A stretch of 13,570 nucleotides of DNA, from NCBI GenBank assembly GCA_934591845.1, contig CAKTPO010000034.1, forward strand, positions 1-13,570, written 5' to 3'. Source of the stretch: an uncultured Oscillospiraceae bacterium. GTDB taxonomy: Bacteria > Bacillota > Clostridia > Oscillospirales > Oscillospiraceae. The notes under the pieces were generated by a model, which was not told the DNA's origin, ran no database searches, and saw only the letters and a program-made list of their open reading frames with translations. Positions within the stretch are counted from its first letter, which is position 1, and each line of letters starts with the position of its first letter. This document shows positions 1 to 7,136 of the stretch, piece after piece. The translations under genes were made by a program, and so were the position numbers.

Positions 1-81
1 AAGTCATTCTGCGTAAGGGATGATATTGGAAGTTACATCCGAACCGTGTATCACATGGTAAGCCATACTCCTAAGCGATAG
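1..81 (+). CDS. C-terminal end of an unknown frame running into the tRNA scar (partial)
   Basis: The first plus-strand frame is open from the window edge to a TAG at 79-81, giving 27 codons that end in ...VYHMVSHTPKR. The other two forward frames close within the first 30 bases. The stop lies inside the tRNA-derived sequence that starts at 68. Integrase or other element genes often end inside their own attachment site, so this could be the last gene of an element lying to the left. I do not recognise the family, and 27 open codons can occur by chance, so the call is weak. Confidence 0.25.
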   Translation, partial: KSFCVRDDIGSYIRTVYHMVSHTPKR

Positions 82-112
82 GTCAGAGGTTCGAATCCTC
101 CTTGGGGTGCCA
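68..112 (+). other. 3' half of tRNA-Arg(CCT) without its 5' half: likely attachment-site copy (att)
   Basis: From 68 the sequence is a textbook tRNA 3' half: anticodon loop CTCCTAA (68-74, anticodon CCT), 3' anticodon strand GCGAT (75-79), variable loop AGGTC (80-84), T-arm AGAGG-TTCGAAT-CCTCC (one A-C mismatch), acceptor strand TTGGGGT, discriminator G and encoded CCA (110-112). The 5' partner is absent: positions 63-67 (CCATA) form no pair with GCGAT, so this is not a working tRNA. Tyrosine integrases that use tRNA genes often recombine in the anticodon loop and leave a displaced 3' half at the far end of the element. By that logic the element lies left of 68 and ordinary chromosome follows 112. 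Confidence 0.6.
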
Positions 113-158
113 AAAAGTGCCTAGTTTTCCGAAAAATAAGGAAAATTAGGCACTTTTT
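112..158. terminator. Long bidirectional intrinsic terminator
   Basis: The arms at 112-130 and 140-158 pair over 19 positions with a single G-T wobble, around a 9-nt A-rich loop (131-139). The outer arms are A5 and T5, so each strand has a U-run after the stem. The plus strand adds a further T-run at 161-166. On the plus strand it would have ended the original tRNA transcript. On the minus strand it would end the ABC-transporter operon whose last gene stops at 319. Between 159 and 318 I see no convincing gene or signal. Confidence 0.85.
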
Positions 159-318
159 GATTTTTTCTTATTTCTGGGAAAAGTTGGTTCTACAGGGCAA
201 TGGAGCTGTTGTTTGGGCATCTGATTTCAAAAAGAAATTTTGTGCTTCAGCCATTTCTGAAATGGAACATTTGGGCGAGATTTGTCAAGGGCTTTTTCGC
301 TATTTCACGCATCTTCCA

Positions 319-2025
319 CTAGGAAATTCTTCCGTTTTCCATTTCGTAAACCACCTGGGCTACGCTCATAGTGGAGGCTCTGTGGGACACCAGGACAACG
401 GTTTTCTGTCCGGCGGATTCTTTCAGGGATTTGAGGATTATTCCTTCGTTCAGGGAATCCAGGTTGCTGGTGGGTTCATCCAGCAGGAGCAGCGGAGCAT
501 CGTGGAGGAAGGCTCTGGCGATGCCGATGCGCTGCTTTTCGCCGCCGGAGAGGGTATCTCCCAGCTCTCCCACCTCCGTGTCGTAACCCTTGGGCAGGGT
601 CATTACGAACTCGTGAAGGGAGGCCTTTTTTGCTGCCGCTATGATTTCCTCTTTGGCGGCACCGGGCTTGGCAATGGCGATGTTATTGGCGATGGAGTCA
701 TGGAACAGGTGGGTTTGCTGGGTCACATAGCTCTCCATATCCCGCAAGGCCTTGGTGGGAACGGTCTTTACATCCCTGCCGTCAACGGATACGCTGCCCT
801 GGGAAACATCCCAAAAGCGCATCAGCAGTTTTAGGAGGGTAGATTTTCCGGAGCCGCTGGCTCCGTGGATACCGGTGATCATGCCGGACCGGAGCTGCAA
901 AGAGTAGTCCTTCAAAATCTGCTCCCGGTCATAGGAAAAGCTGACATGCGCCGCCTCCGCTCCAGAAAAGTCATGGGCCGTTTGGGGTTCCACCCCAGGA
1001 ATCTCCTCCACCGCTGGGGTCTCCTCCAAAAGGGACAGCACCCGCTCTCCGCTGGCCAAGGTCTGATTCAGGTTGTTGGAGAGGCCAGAAAGAGCTACCA
1101 CCGGGCCGAAAGAACCCATCATGGCAACGGTACAGGTCAGAACACCGTCAAAGCCCATAAGGCCCGCCGTATACATGGCCACGGTCAGCCCCAGCATCCC
1201 GAAGGAGGCCAGCAGAATGGCCAGATTTGTACAGGCACGCTGGGTGCCTTCCAGGCGGCTAAGGGTCTCCTGCTGTTTTCCCAGGTCCTGGGAGCGGCGG
1301 GTCATTTCTGCTTCCCGGGTTTTGCCTTGGCCGTACTGAATGGTTTCATCCAACCCCCGCAGGGAATCCAGGGTGAAGCTGTTCAACTCCCCAAAGGCCG
1401 TCCGAAAGGCCATGCCCTGCTGGCCGCCCCGCTTCCCGTTTAGCATGGGGATTAGGACACCCACCGTCAGGTACGCCGTCAGAGCCAGAAGTCCCGCAAG
1501 ATAGTGATAGCTTCCCAAAAACGCTACCATGATGCCGGAAGTGAGAATGGCGATGGCAATGGGAGAAATGGTATGGGCGTAGAACACCTCCAGCAGCTCA
1601 ATGTCTGTGGTGATGATGGAGATCAGGTTTCCCTTGTCCCGCCCCTCCAGCTTGGCCGGGCAGAGCTTGCGCAGAGCCTCAAAGACTTTGTGGCGAATAA
1701 TGGCCAGCAGCTTGAAGGCAATATAGTGATTGCAATACTGTTCCAAATAGTGCAAAATCCCCCGCAGCACCGCCAATGTCAGCATCAACGTAAGGACCGT
1801 TTTGACTGGCACGTTGGAAAGGACGGGCTGGGCCATAGGCACGGCAGCCGTCAGCCCCCGCAAAATGGCCTGCTCTGCCAGAATCGTCAGAGAGATGGCG
1901 CACAGGTACCCCGCCGTTCCAAGGATAATGGCCGCCAGCATCAAAAGCAGCAGGGGCCTTACCAGGCCGATAAGGCTTCCCATGATTTGCAGACCACTTC
2001 TTCGCTTCACCTCGTTCCGAACCAT
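319..2025 (-). CDS. ABC transporter permease/ATP-binding protein, CydC-like half of a heterodimer
   Basis: A 568-residue fused half-transporter. Membrane helices fall roughly at 22-50, 75-95, 152-172, 176-194, 266-288 and 292-312, followed by a complete nucleotide-binding domain: Walker A GASGSGKST (388-396), Q-loop VTQQ (434-437), signature LSGGEKQR (492-499), Walker B with DEP (516-518) and H-loop His548. The start at 2025 overlaps the stop of the upstream ABC gene as TGATG, with AAGGGGGAG about 9 nt before it, so the two are translationally coupled and should form a heterodimer. The closest family I recognise is the CydC-type exporters, which in E. coli move cysteine or glutathione. Related fused half-transporters (YbtPQ, IrtAB) import siderophores. 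Substrate and direction cannot be read from sequence. It is the last gene of an operon with a TTAG-N6-CTAA site. Confidence 0.9.
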   Translation of the reverse strand: MVRNEVKRRSGLQIMGSLIGLVRPLLLLMLAAIILGTAGYLCAISLTILAEQAILRGLTAAVPMAQPVLSNVPVKTVLTLMLTLAVLRGILHYLEQYCNHYIAFKLLAIIRHKVFEALRKLCPAKLEGRDKGNLISIITTDIELLEVFYAHTISPIAIAILTSGIMVAFLGSYHYLAGLLALTAYLTVGVLIPMLNGKRGGQQGMAFRTAFGELNSFTLDSLRGLDETIQYGQGKTREAEMTRRSQDLGKQQETLSRLEGTQRACTNLAILLASFGMLGLTVAMYTAGLMGFDGVLTCTVAMMGSFGPVVALSGLSNNLNQTLASGERVLSLLEETPAVEEIPGVEPQTAHDFSGAEAAHVSFSYDREQILKDYSLQLRSGMITGIHGASGSGKSTLLKLLMRFWDVSQGSVSVDGRDVKTVPTKALRDMESYVTQQTHLFHDSIANNIAIAKPGAAKEEIIAAAKKASLHEFVMTLPKGYDTEVGELGDTLSGGEKQRIGIARAFLHDAPLLLLDEPTSNLDSLNEGIILKSLKESAGQKTVVLVSHRASTMSVAQVVYEMENGRIS

Positions 2026-3764
2026 CAGGCCACTCCCCCTTTTCCGTAACGCTCCAGAGCCATTTGACTGTCAAACAAGCGGCTGTAGACCCCTTTGGCC
2101 GCCATCAGTGCTTCATGGGTACCGCTTTCCTGAATTTCTCCGTCCCGGAGAAAATAGATTTTATCCGACTGCACCACGTTGGCAAGCCTGTGAGAGATCA
2201 ACAGCACCGTCTTTGTTTTTGCCAATTCGTGGATCACCTCCATGATCAGTGCCTCGCTTTCCACATCGATATTGGAGGCCGCTTCATCGAAGATAAAAAC
2301 CGAAGCCTCTCTCCGAAGCAAAGCTCTGGCAATGGCCAGGCGTTGACACTGGCCGCCGGAGAGATTGGCTGCCTTTTCCAGCAGCTGCGTTTGCAGTCCG
2401 GCCTGGGTCTCCAGGAATCCCAGCAGATTCACCTTTTGCAGCACAGTCTCCATTTCTTCTTTTGTGGCATCAGGCTTCGCCATTTTCAGGTTCTCCTCTA
2501 CCGTACCCTTGAACAGGTAACTGTTGCTCCGAACCATCACCACCCGTTTCATAAGTTCTTCTTCCCGCACCTGGGAAAGAGGAATGCCGCCAACGGTGAC
2601 GGAGCCTGAATACCCTCGGTTTCTGCCACCAAGGATTCCGGCAACGGTGCTTTTCCCGCAGCCGGATTCACCCACCAGGGATACAAAGCTTCCGGCAGAC
2701 AGACACAGATCAATGCCTTTCAGAATCTCCCGGTCCGCTTCATAGGAGAAGTGAACATCCTGCAACGCAACATCCAGCGGCCCCGCCGGAAGGGTTTTTT
2801 CTCCGTCCTCCGGCTCCGGCAGGTCCAGGATGCTGAAAATTTTGTCACTGGCCGCCATGCCGTTCATGGCGATATGAAAGAAAGAACCCAGCAGCCGTAG
2901 GGGCAGGAAAAACTCGCTGGCCAGCAGAACGATTGAAAGCGTCCCGGAAAGAGAGAGCGTTCCCCGTAAAAATTCCGTCACCGCCACCGCCATGCCGACA
3001 GCCGCCCCGCCGTAGGCTACCACATCCATAACGCTGGTGGAATTGAGCTGCATGGTCAAAACTTTCATGGTGATCCGGCGGAATTTCTGGGACTCCCGGT
3101 CCATCTCCTCCGCTTTCAGCTGGTCTGCCTGATAGATTTTCAAGGTTGTAAGCCCCTGCAGATTTTCCAGAAAGGAATCTCCCAGCCCTGTATAGGCACT
3201 CCAATATCGGTCCAGCAGCTTTTTGGCGATTTTCTGCACCACCACGATGGAAATAGGAATCAGGGGCACGCAGAGCAGCAAAATGCAGCTGGCCTTGAAG
3301 CTCACCGGGCTGAGAACCGCAAACAGGGTCAGGGGTGCCAGCAGACTGTAAAACAGCTGGGGCAGGTATTTTCCAAAATAGGTTTCCAGTTGCTCCACCC
3401 CCTCCGTAGACACCTGCACCACCTCCGAGGAAGACACCTGCTGGCTGTAGGAGGCCCCCAACCGCAACATTTTTTCGTAGATTTTTTCCCGCAGGACACG
3501 CTTTACATCCACACAGGCAAGATACGAAGCCCTGGCCTGTCTCCGCTCGCACAGAAACCGCAAAACCGGGACCAGAACAAAAATCAGTCCTGCCCGCAAC
3601 ACATCCTGCCGGGTGCATGTACCGGACACCATCTGTTCCAGCAGCCCCGCCATGGTAAAAACCGCCAGAATTTGGGTCAGCAGTGCAAGCCACTGCCATA
3701 AAACCGTGAACACAATATACTTTTTCGACTGGGACAGCAGTCCCACCAATCGTGTTTTGATCAT
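2025..3764 (-). CDS. ABC transporter permease/ATP-binding protein, CydD-like half of a heterodimer
   Basis: A 579-residue fused half-transporter with membrane helices near 18-40, 57-70, 135-152, 157-177, 246-263 and 275-295. The ATPase domain has Walker A GESGCGKST (365-373), signature LSGGQCQR (468-475), Walker B IFDEAASNID (491-500, catalytic Glu494 kept) and H-loop His525. The Q-loop is unusual: where VPQN is expected it reads VRSN (411-414), so the Gln is replaced by Ser413. The stretch around EQLETYFGKYLPQ (124-136) is typical of the CydD side of Firmicute CydDC-like pairs. It starts 10 nt after the YgbA-like gene with GAGAGGA as ribosome site and overlaps the CydC-like gene by one base. 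The likely role is small-molecule or metal-ligand transport across the membrane; the substrate is unknown. Confidence 0.9.
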   Translation of the reverse strand: MIKTRLVGLLSQSKKYIVFTVLWQWLALLTQILAVFTMAGLLEQMVSGTCTRQDVLRAGLIFVLVPVLRFLCERRQARASYLACVDVKRVLREKIYEKMLRLGASYSQQVSSSEVVQVSTEGVEQLETYFGKYLPQLFYSLLAPLTLFAVLSPVSFKASCILLLCVPLIPISIVVVQKIAKKLLDRYWSAYTGLGDSFLENLQGLTTLKIYQADQLKAEEMDRESQKFRRITMKVLTMQLNSTSVMDVVAYGGAAVGMAVAVTEFLRGTLSLSGTLSIVLLASEFFLPLRLLGSFFHIAMNGMAASDKIFSILDLPEPEDGEKTLPAGPLDVALQDVHFSYEADREILKGIDLCLSAGSFVSLVGESGCGKSTVAGILGGRNRGYSGSVTVGGIPLSQVREEELMKRVVMVRSNSYLFKGTVEENLKMAKPDATKEEMETVLQKVNLLGFLETQAGLQTQLLEKAANLSGGQCQRLAIARALLRREASVFIFDEAASNIDVESEALIMEVIHELAKTKTVLLISHRLANVVQSDKIYFLRDGEIQESGTHEALMAAKGVYSRLFDSQMALERYGKGGVA

Positions 3765-3774
3765 CTTATTCCTC

Positions 3775-4119
3775 TCAACGTTTTCTTTTATTCTGAAGTC
3801 TGCACACCAGATGCCAGATAGCCATCCCTGGATGATACAGCAGCATTCTGGGGCCGGAAAAGGCCATGACCTGCCGGATGCGCTGGCGCATTTCCGGTTT
3901 GTAGCAATGCACCTTGCAGTTGGAGCAAAATGTCTTCTCCTCCATAAATGGACACTTCTGGCTTCTGCTTTTTGCGTATTCCAAAAGGGCCTGACAGTCA
4001 GGACAGTACGCCCTACCCGGCATGGTCTGTCCCGGATGCTGCTTCCGGCAGTACAGCCGGATCATTTCTTCCAGTACGCACTGCTCCCGCAGCCGCTTGT
4101 CTTCCACACAGTCCTTCAT
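3775..4119 (-). CDS. YgbA-like protein (nitrous-oxide-stimulated promoter family)
   Basis: A 114-residue soluble protein with nine cysteines. The spaced motifs LYC (22-24), YCPDC (38-42), KCPF (55-58) and [12 protein letters not shown] (64-75), then [11 protein letters not shown] (87-97), match my memory of E. coli YgbA and its Pfam family. E. coli ygbA is repressed by the NO sensor NsrR, and its biochemical function was long unknown. The cysteine pairs suggest a metal or Fe-S site. The start at 4119 is set by the ATGA overlap with the upstream DUF454 gene; a frame open to 4287 merely extends into that gene. It lies 10 nt before the CydD-like ABC gene, so it is co-expressed with the transporter. 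A link between NO stress, iron release and this operon is inference. Confidence 0.8.
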   Translation of the reverse strand: MKDCVEDKRLREQCVLEEMIRLYCRKQHPGQTMPGRAYCPDCQALLEYAKSRSQKCPFMEEKTFCSNCKVHCYKPEMRQRIRQVMAFSGPRMLLYHPGMAIWHLVCRLQNKRKR

Positions 4120-4517
4120 TCCGATGCCTCCAACGTCCCGTTGGTGGGTATGGTCTTGATTCGCAGCAGGAAATACAGCAAATGGCATACCCAAACCACC
4201 GCAATGCAGATCCTGCCGATGGGGGCGTTCTTCATGCAAAGAAAGCCCAGGGCCATTACTGCTGTCACCATGGCCATGATCCGGCATTTTGTTCCCGCCG
4301 TCATGGCCCGTTCCTGCACAAAGCTGCGCAGATGCTTTTGATACAGCCCCGTACCCTGAAACCAGTCATGCAGCTTCTGGGAGCTTTTTGCAAAGCAGAA
4401 CAGAGTGGACATGTAAAACGGAACGGTAGGCAGAACAGGGATCACCACGCCGACGGTGCCCAGTCCCAGACACACAAAGCCCAGCACGATCCAGAGCAAT
4501 TTGAATGGATTTTTCAT
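4116..4517 (-). CDS. DUF454 (YbaN-family) inner-membrane protein
   Basis: About 133 residues. It has an N-terminal hydrophobic hairpin whose [16 protein letters not shown] signature, followed by CFAKSS and a HxWF-like segment (LHDWFQ), is characteristic of DUF454/YbaN. Two more membrane segments follow after residue 80. Two adjacent ATGs (4520 and 4517) are possible. I prefer 4517 because GGGAG then lies 6 nt away rather than 3. It is the first gene of the ABC operon, about 35 nt downstream of the 28-nt inverted repeat at 4553-4580. DUF454 proteins have no established biochemical function; many lie near metal-related genes. The family call is firm, the role is open. Confidence 0.85.
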   Translation of the reverse strand: MKNPFKLLWIVLGFVCLGLGTVGVVIPVLPTVPFYMSTLFCFAKSSQKLHDWFQGTGLYQKHLRSFVQERAMTAGTKCRIMAMVTAVMALGFLCMKNAPIGRICIAVVWVCHLLYFLLRIKTIPTNGTLEASE

Positions 4518-4552
4518 CATCTTCTCCCGGTATTCATAAGTATTTTGGTTGT

Positions 4553-4580
4553 ATGAATGTTAGCTTTCGCTAACATTCAT
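4553..4580 (-). promoter_or_regulatory. Operator: perfect 12-bp inverted repeat containing TTAG-N6-CTAA
   Basis: The arms ATGAATGTTAGC (4553-4564) and GCTAACATTCAT (4569-4580) are exact reverse complements around TTTC. The core TTAG-CTTTCG-CTAA is at 4560-4573, the same 4-6-4 layout as the boxes at 9604, 9640 and 9990, and as either half of the DtxR/IdeR consensus. It sits between the terminator of the P1B-ATPase operon and the DUF454 start. A -10-like TATAAC on the minus strand (4586-4581) abuts it, but I see no good -35. It is most likely the binding site of a dimeric metalloregulator. An RNA hairpin role in the leader is possible but less likely, because the loop is not conserved among copies. 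Confidence 0.7.
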
Positions 4581-4583
4581 GTT

Positions 4584-4613
4584 ATAAAATAAGCTGCCAT
4601 TTCTCTGACAGCA
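4584..4613 (-). terminator. Intrinsic terminator of the metal-transport operon
   Basis: Read on the minus strand, GCTGTCA (4613-4607) pairs with TGGCAGC (4599-4593) over 7 bp with one G-U, loop GAGAAA, followed by TTATTTTAT. It lies about 55 nt after the P1B-ATPase stop and directly before the next operon's operator. Confidence 0.65.
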
Positions 4614-4622
4614 GGAAGACCG

Positions 4623-4661
4623 CCGGGAGCGGAGAAACAGATTCGTTTCTTCGCCCCCCGG
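4623..4661 (+). terminator. GC-rich hairpin with T-run on the plus strand
   Basis: The left arm 4623-4638 (CCGGGAGCGGAGAAAC) pairs imperfectly with the right arm 4645-4661 (GTTTCTTCGCCCCCCGG), and TTTT follows on the plus strand. On the minus strand it comes straight after the P1B-ATPase stop codon without a U-run, so there it would work with the hairpin at 4593-4613 or protect the mRNA end. No plus-strand gene that needs it is apparent. Confidence 0.45.
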
Positions 4662-4667
4662 TTTTGA

Positions 4668-6764
4668 TCATGTTTGGGAAGTGCTCTCTTCATCCAGAAG
4701 ATCAGTCATATTTTTCAGACTGATGCCCAGAGTAGAGCCGTTGTGCAGCAACGCAGAGGTGGTAGGCGGCAATATTCCCGCCACGCCCAGGGCAATCAAG
4801 GACAGGTTGAAACCCACAATGAAGCGGTAGCTGCCATGGATCCGGCCCATCAGAGCCTGGCTGAGCTTTCGCAAGATCACCAGCTCAAACAGGTTTTCAG
4901 AGGCAACAGTGATGTCTGCGATTTCCCGGGCGATGGCGGCGCCGGTGGAAATGGCAATGCCCGCATCCGCCTCCGACAGGGCGGGAGAATCGTTGACGCC
5001 GTCACCCACCATGATGACGGTGTGGCCCTTTGCCTTTTCGGCCCGGATGAAGGCGGCCTTGTCCTCCGGCAGGACCTCGGCGTAAACCGCGTCCACGCCT
5101 ACCTCCCGGGCCACGGACTCCGCCGTGCGGCGGTTGTCGCCGGTCATCATAACCACGCTTGAAAAACCGCTGTCATGCAGGGCCTTTACCGCCTCCCGGG
5201 CCTCCCGGCGCAGGGGATCGTGAATGCAAATCACCGCCGCCAGAACGCCGTCAATGCACAGATACAGGTGGGAGTAGGCCGCCGGAATGGCATCGAATTT
5301 TTCCTGTTCTCCCTCAGGGACACGGCAGCCTTCGTCCTCAAAGACAAAGTGGGCACTGCCGATAATGACCTTTTTCTCCTCCACCATGCTGGAAATACCA
5401 TGGGCCACCACATACTGGACCTGGGAATGGTATTCCTCATGGGAAAGGCCCCGGTGCTTGGCCTCCTCCACCACGGCATTGGCCATGGAGTGGGGGTAGT
5501 GCTCCTCCAAACAGGCGGCAAGCCGCAGCATTTCCGCCTCCTGCTGCCCGCCGAAAGGAATGATGGCCGCCACGGTGGGCGTGGCGTAGGTCAGGGTGCC
5601 GGTCTTGTCAAAGACAATGGTATCCGCTTTGGCCACCGCTTCCAGGAAGCGGCCGCCCTTGACGGAAATGTGGTATCCGGCACTTTCCCGCATGGCCGAC
5701 AGTACGGCAATGGGAATGGCCAGCTTTAAGGCACAGGAAAAGTCCACCATCAGCACCGCCAGCATTTTGGTCACGTTTCGGGTCACAAGATAGGTCAGTG
5801 CCGTGCCGCCCAGGGTGTAGGGTACCAGGTTGTCCGCCATCCGGGCGGCCTTGTCCTCGGCGGTGGATTTGAGCTTTTCCGACTCCTCGATCATCTGGAC
5901 CACCCGGTCATACCGGCCGCTGCCGGATACCTTTTCCACGGAGATGACGCATTCGCCCTCCTCAGCCACGGTGCCGGCATAGACGGGGCTTCCCGGTCTC
6001 TTAGCCACGGGCATGGATTCACCGGTGAGAGAGGACTGATTGACCATGGCCTCTCCCTCTACCACGCTGCCGTCCAGGGGGATCATGCCTCCGGTGCGGA
6101 TGACGATGCGGTCCCCGGGACGGACGGAACGGACATCGGTCAGTACCTCCGTTCCCTCCGTCCGGAGCCAGACCTTGTCCACCTTCAGACTCATGGCAGA
6201 GGCCAGATCGGCCACGGACTTTTTGTGGGTCCACTCCTCCAGAATCTCCCCCAGCCGCAGCATGAACATGACGGAACCGGCGGTATTGTAATCTCCCCGG
6301 AGGATGGACACCGCCACAGCGGTGCCGTCCAGCACGGCAACGGACAGCTTCCGATGCCACAGGGCCAGAAGTCCCTCCCGGATGTACTTGACGGAGCGAA
6401 GCACCGCCAGAGCCGAAGTGATGGGCACCGGCAAAAACAGCCGGGAGACACACCGGCGCATTACGGTGACCGCCAGCTTGTCTTCAAATTCCCGGTTCAA
6501 TGCCCGGGAGGTATGCTCCGGCACCAGCTCCAGCTTTTCCGCCTTGGCAAAGGAAAAGGCAGCCAGGGCACGGACCACCCCGGCCCTGGCCCCGTCATAC
6601 ACCACCACCGCGTCCCGTGTCCGGTCATAAACCTTCACGGACTTCACGCCCTCCACAGACAGCAGATAGTATTCCAGTACATCCGCCTGGGAAAGGGTCA
6701 TCTTTCCGCAGCACAGATGGACCCGCAGCCGCCCGGGAAGGTCATGTTGGATCGTGCATTTCAT
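4668..6764 (-). CDS. P1B-type metal-transporting ATPase with SCA membrane motif (FezB-like candidate)
   Basis: 698 residues. The N-terminal domain (1-80) lacks CxxC but has PGRLRVHL (10-17) and resembles the HMA_2-type ferredoxin-like fold. Membrane helices follow, then the actuator TGES (247-250), phosphorylation site DKTGTLT (386-392, Asp386), TGDN (541-544) and hinge GDGVNDSPAL (587-596). The metal-site helix reads SCALKLAIP (343-351) instead of CPC. The usual HP of the nucleotide domain is PHS (424-426). The C-terminal helices have GFNLSLIALG and HNGSTLGISL. CPC-type copper and zinc/cadmium pumps are thus unlikely. As I recall, the SCA type corresponds to the P1B-6 group that includes ferrosome FezB. 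It starts 3 nt after the DUF6110-like stop, with GGAGTGA as ribosome site, so the two are tightly coupled. The transported ion is inferred to be iron. Confidence 0.9.
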   Translation of the reverse strand: MKCTIQHDLPGRLRVHLCCGKMTLSQADVLEYYLLSVEGVKSVKVYDRTRDAVVVYDGARAGVVRALAAFSFAKAEKLELVPEHTSRALNREFEDKLAVTVMRRCVSRLFLPVPITSALAVLRSVKYIREGLLALWHRKLSVAVLDGTAVAVSILRGDYNTAGSVMFMLRLGEILEEWTHKKSVADLASAMSLKVDKVWLRTEGTEVLTDVRSVRPGDRIVIRTGGMIPLDGSVVEGEAMVNQSSLTGESMPVAKRPGSPVYAGTVAEEGECVISVEKVSGSGRYDRVVQMIEESEKLKSTAEDKAARMADNLVPYTLGGTALTYLVTRNVTKMLAVLMVDFSCALKLAIPIAVLSAMRESAGYHISVKGGRFLEAVAKADTIVFDKTGTLTYATPTVAAIIPFGGQQEAEMLRLAACLEEHYPHSMANAVVEEAKHRGLSHEEYHSQVQYVVAHGISSMVEEKKVIIGSAHFVFEDEGCRVPEGEQEKFDAIPAAYSHLYLCIDGVLAAVICIHDPLRREAREAVKALHDSGFSSVVMMTGDNRRTAESVAREVGVDAVYAEVLPEDKAAFIRAEKAKGHTVIMVGDGVNDSPALSEADAGIAISTGAAIAREIADITVASENLFELVILRKLSQALMGRIHGSYRFIVGFNLSLIALGVAGILPPTTSALLHNGSTLGISLKNMTDLLDEESTSQT

Positions 6765-6767
6765 GGG

Positions 6768-7049
6768 TCACTCCGCCTGGCTTTCCTCTGTTTCCTCGGA
6801 GGTGTCCTCCACCACGGCCTCTGCCTCCGCCTGGGCACGGCGGTCATTGATGGCCTGGGCCTCGGCGTAGATGTCGTCAGCACCCTCCCGCACCGCAGTG
6901 ACGGTGGTCATAACGCTGTCCTTTGCCCGCAGTGCGGCGGCTGTGGTCTGGGCGTAGGCCTTTTTTGCGTCCTTGCTGGTCAGAACCTTCAGCCCGGCGG
7001 TGCCAAAAAGCACACCGGCGGCAAACAAACCAATTTTCTTCATGTCCAT
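6768..7049 (-). CDS. Small single-TM protein with GxxxG, DUF6110-like (FezA/FezX-like candidate)
   Basis: 93 residues. One N-terminal membrane segment, about 6-23, with glycines at 7, 12, 16 and 19 (GVLFG is GxxxG), then SKDAKKAYAQ, an amphipathic helix about 35-75, and a strongly acidic tail rich in Glu. I recognise the start as the DUF6110 family, which in Firmicutes sits before P-type ATPases like the one that follows here after 3 nt. AGGAGG (7064-7059) lies 9 nt before the ATG at 7049; the second ATG at 7043 would be too distant. Ferrosome clusters encode small hydrophobic partner proteins next to the P1B-6 ATPase, and this one may fill that role in membrane shaping or iron templating. 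The family name is from memory; the role is inference. Confidence 0.8.
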   Translation of the reverse strand: MDMKKIGLFAAGVLFGTAGLKVLTSKDAKKAYAQTTAAALRAKDSVMTTVTAVREGADDIYAEAQAINDRRAQAEAEAVVEDTSEETEESQAE

Positions 7050-7075
7050 TTTAATATTCCTCCTGATATGGAATG

Positions 7076-7104
7076 TATATAGATAAATCCAGAGGGCCTT
7101 TTAA
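7076..7104 (-). promoter_or_regulatory. Weak internal promoter candidate before the DUF6110-like gene
   Basis: On the minus strand TTAAAA (7104-7099) and TATATA (7081-7076) are 17 nt apart, each matching 4 of 6 consensus bases, in the 87-nt gap before the DUF6110-like gene and just upstream of its ribosome site. The gap is longer than others in this operon, so internal initiation is plausible, but the match is poor. Confidence 0.25.
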
Positions 7105-7136
7105 CGGCACCCGGACCGATCTAACGGTTTTTTCAA

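Noticed and set aside
36..112. A complete tRNA gene
   Set aside because: A 5' stretch (ATCCGAA) could pair with 6 of 7 acceptor bases, but the anticodon stem has no pairs at all and the D-arm does not fold, so only the 3' half is tRNA-like.
159..318. A 21-codon minus-strand frame after the ABC operon (ATG near 312)
   Set aside because: No properly spaced ribosome site and no recognisable motif; it is likely intergenic sequence before the terminator.
865..2049. Long plus-strand open frames across the ABC genes
   Set aside because: They are antisense to clear ABC-transporter coding sequence, with Gln/His/Arg/Pro-rich composition typical of shadow frames and no ribosome sites or family motifs.
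319..3764. True CydDC of cytochrome bd assembly
   Set aside because: The pair resembles CydD/CydC, but no cydAB genes are adjacent and the regulatory context is metal-like, so I do not assign cydC/cydD symbols.
3775..4287. A 170-residue version of the YgbA-like protein starting at 4287
   Set aside because: The extra 56 residues are out-of-frame reading of the DUF454 gene; family similarity begins at the ATG at 4119, which overlaps the DUF454 stop as ATGA.
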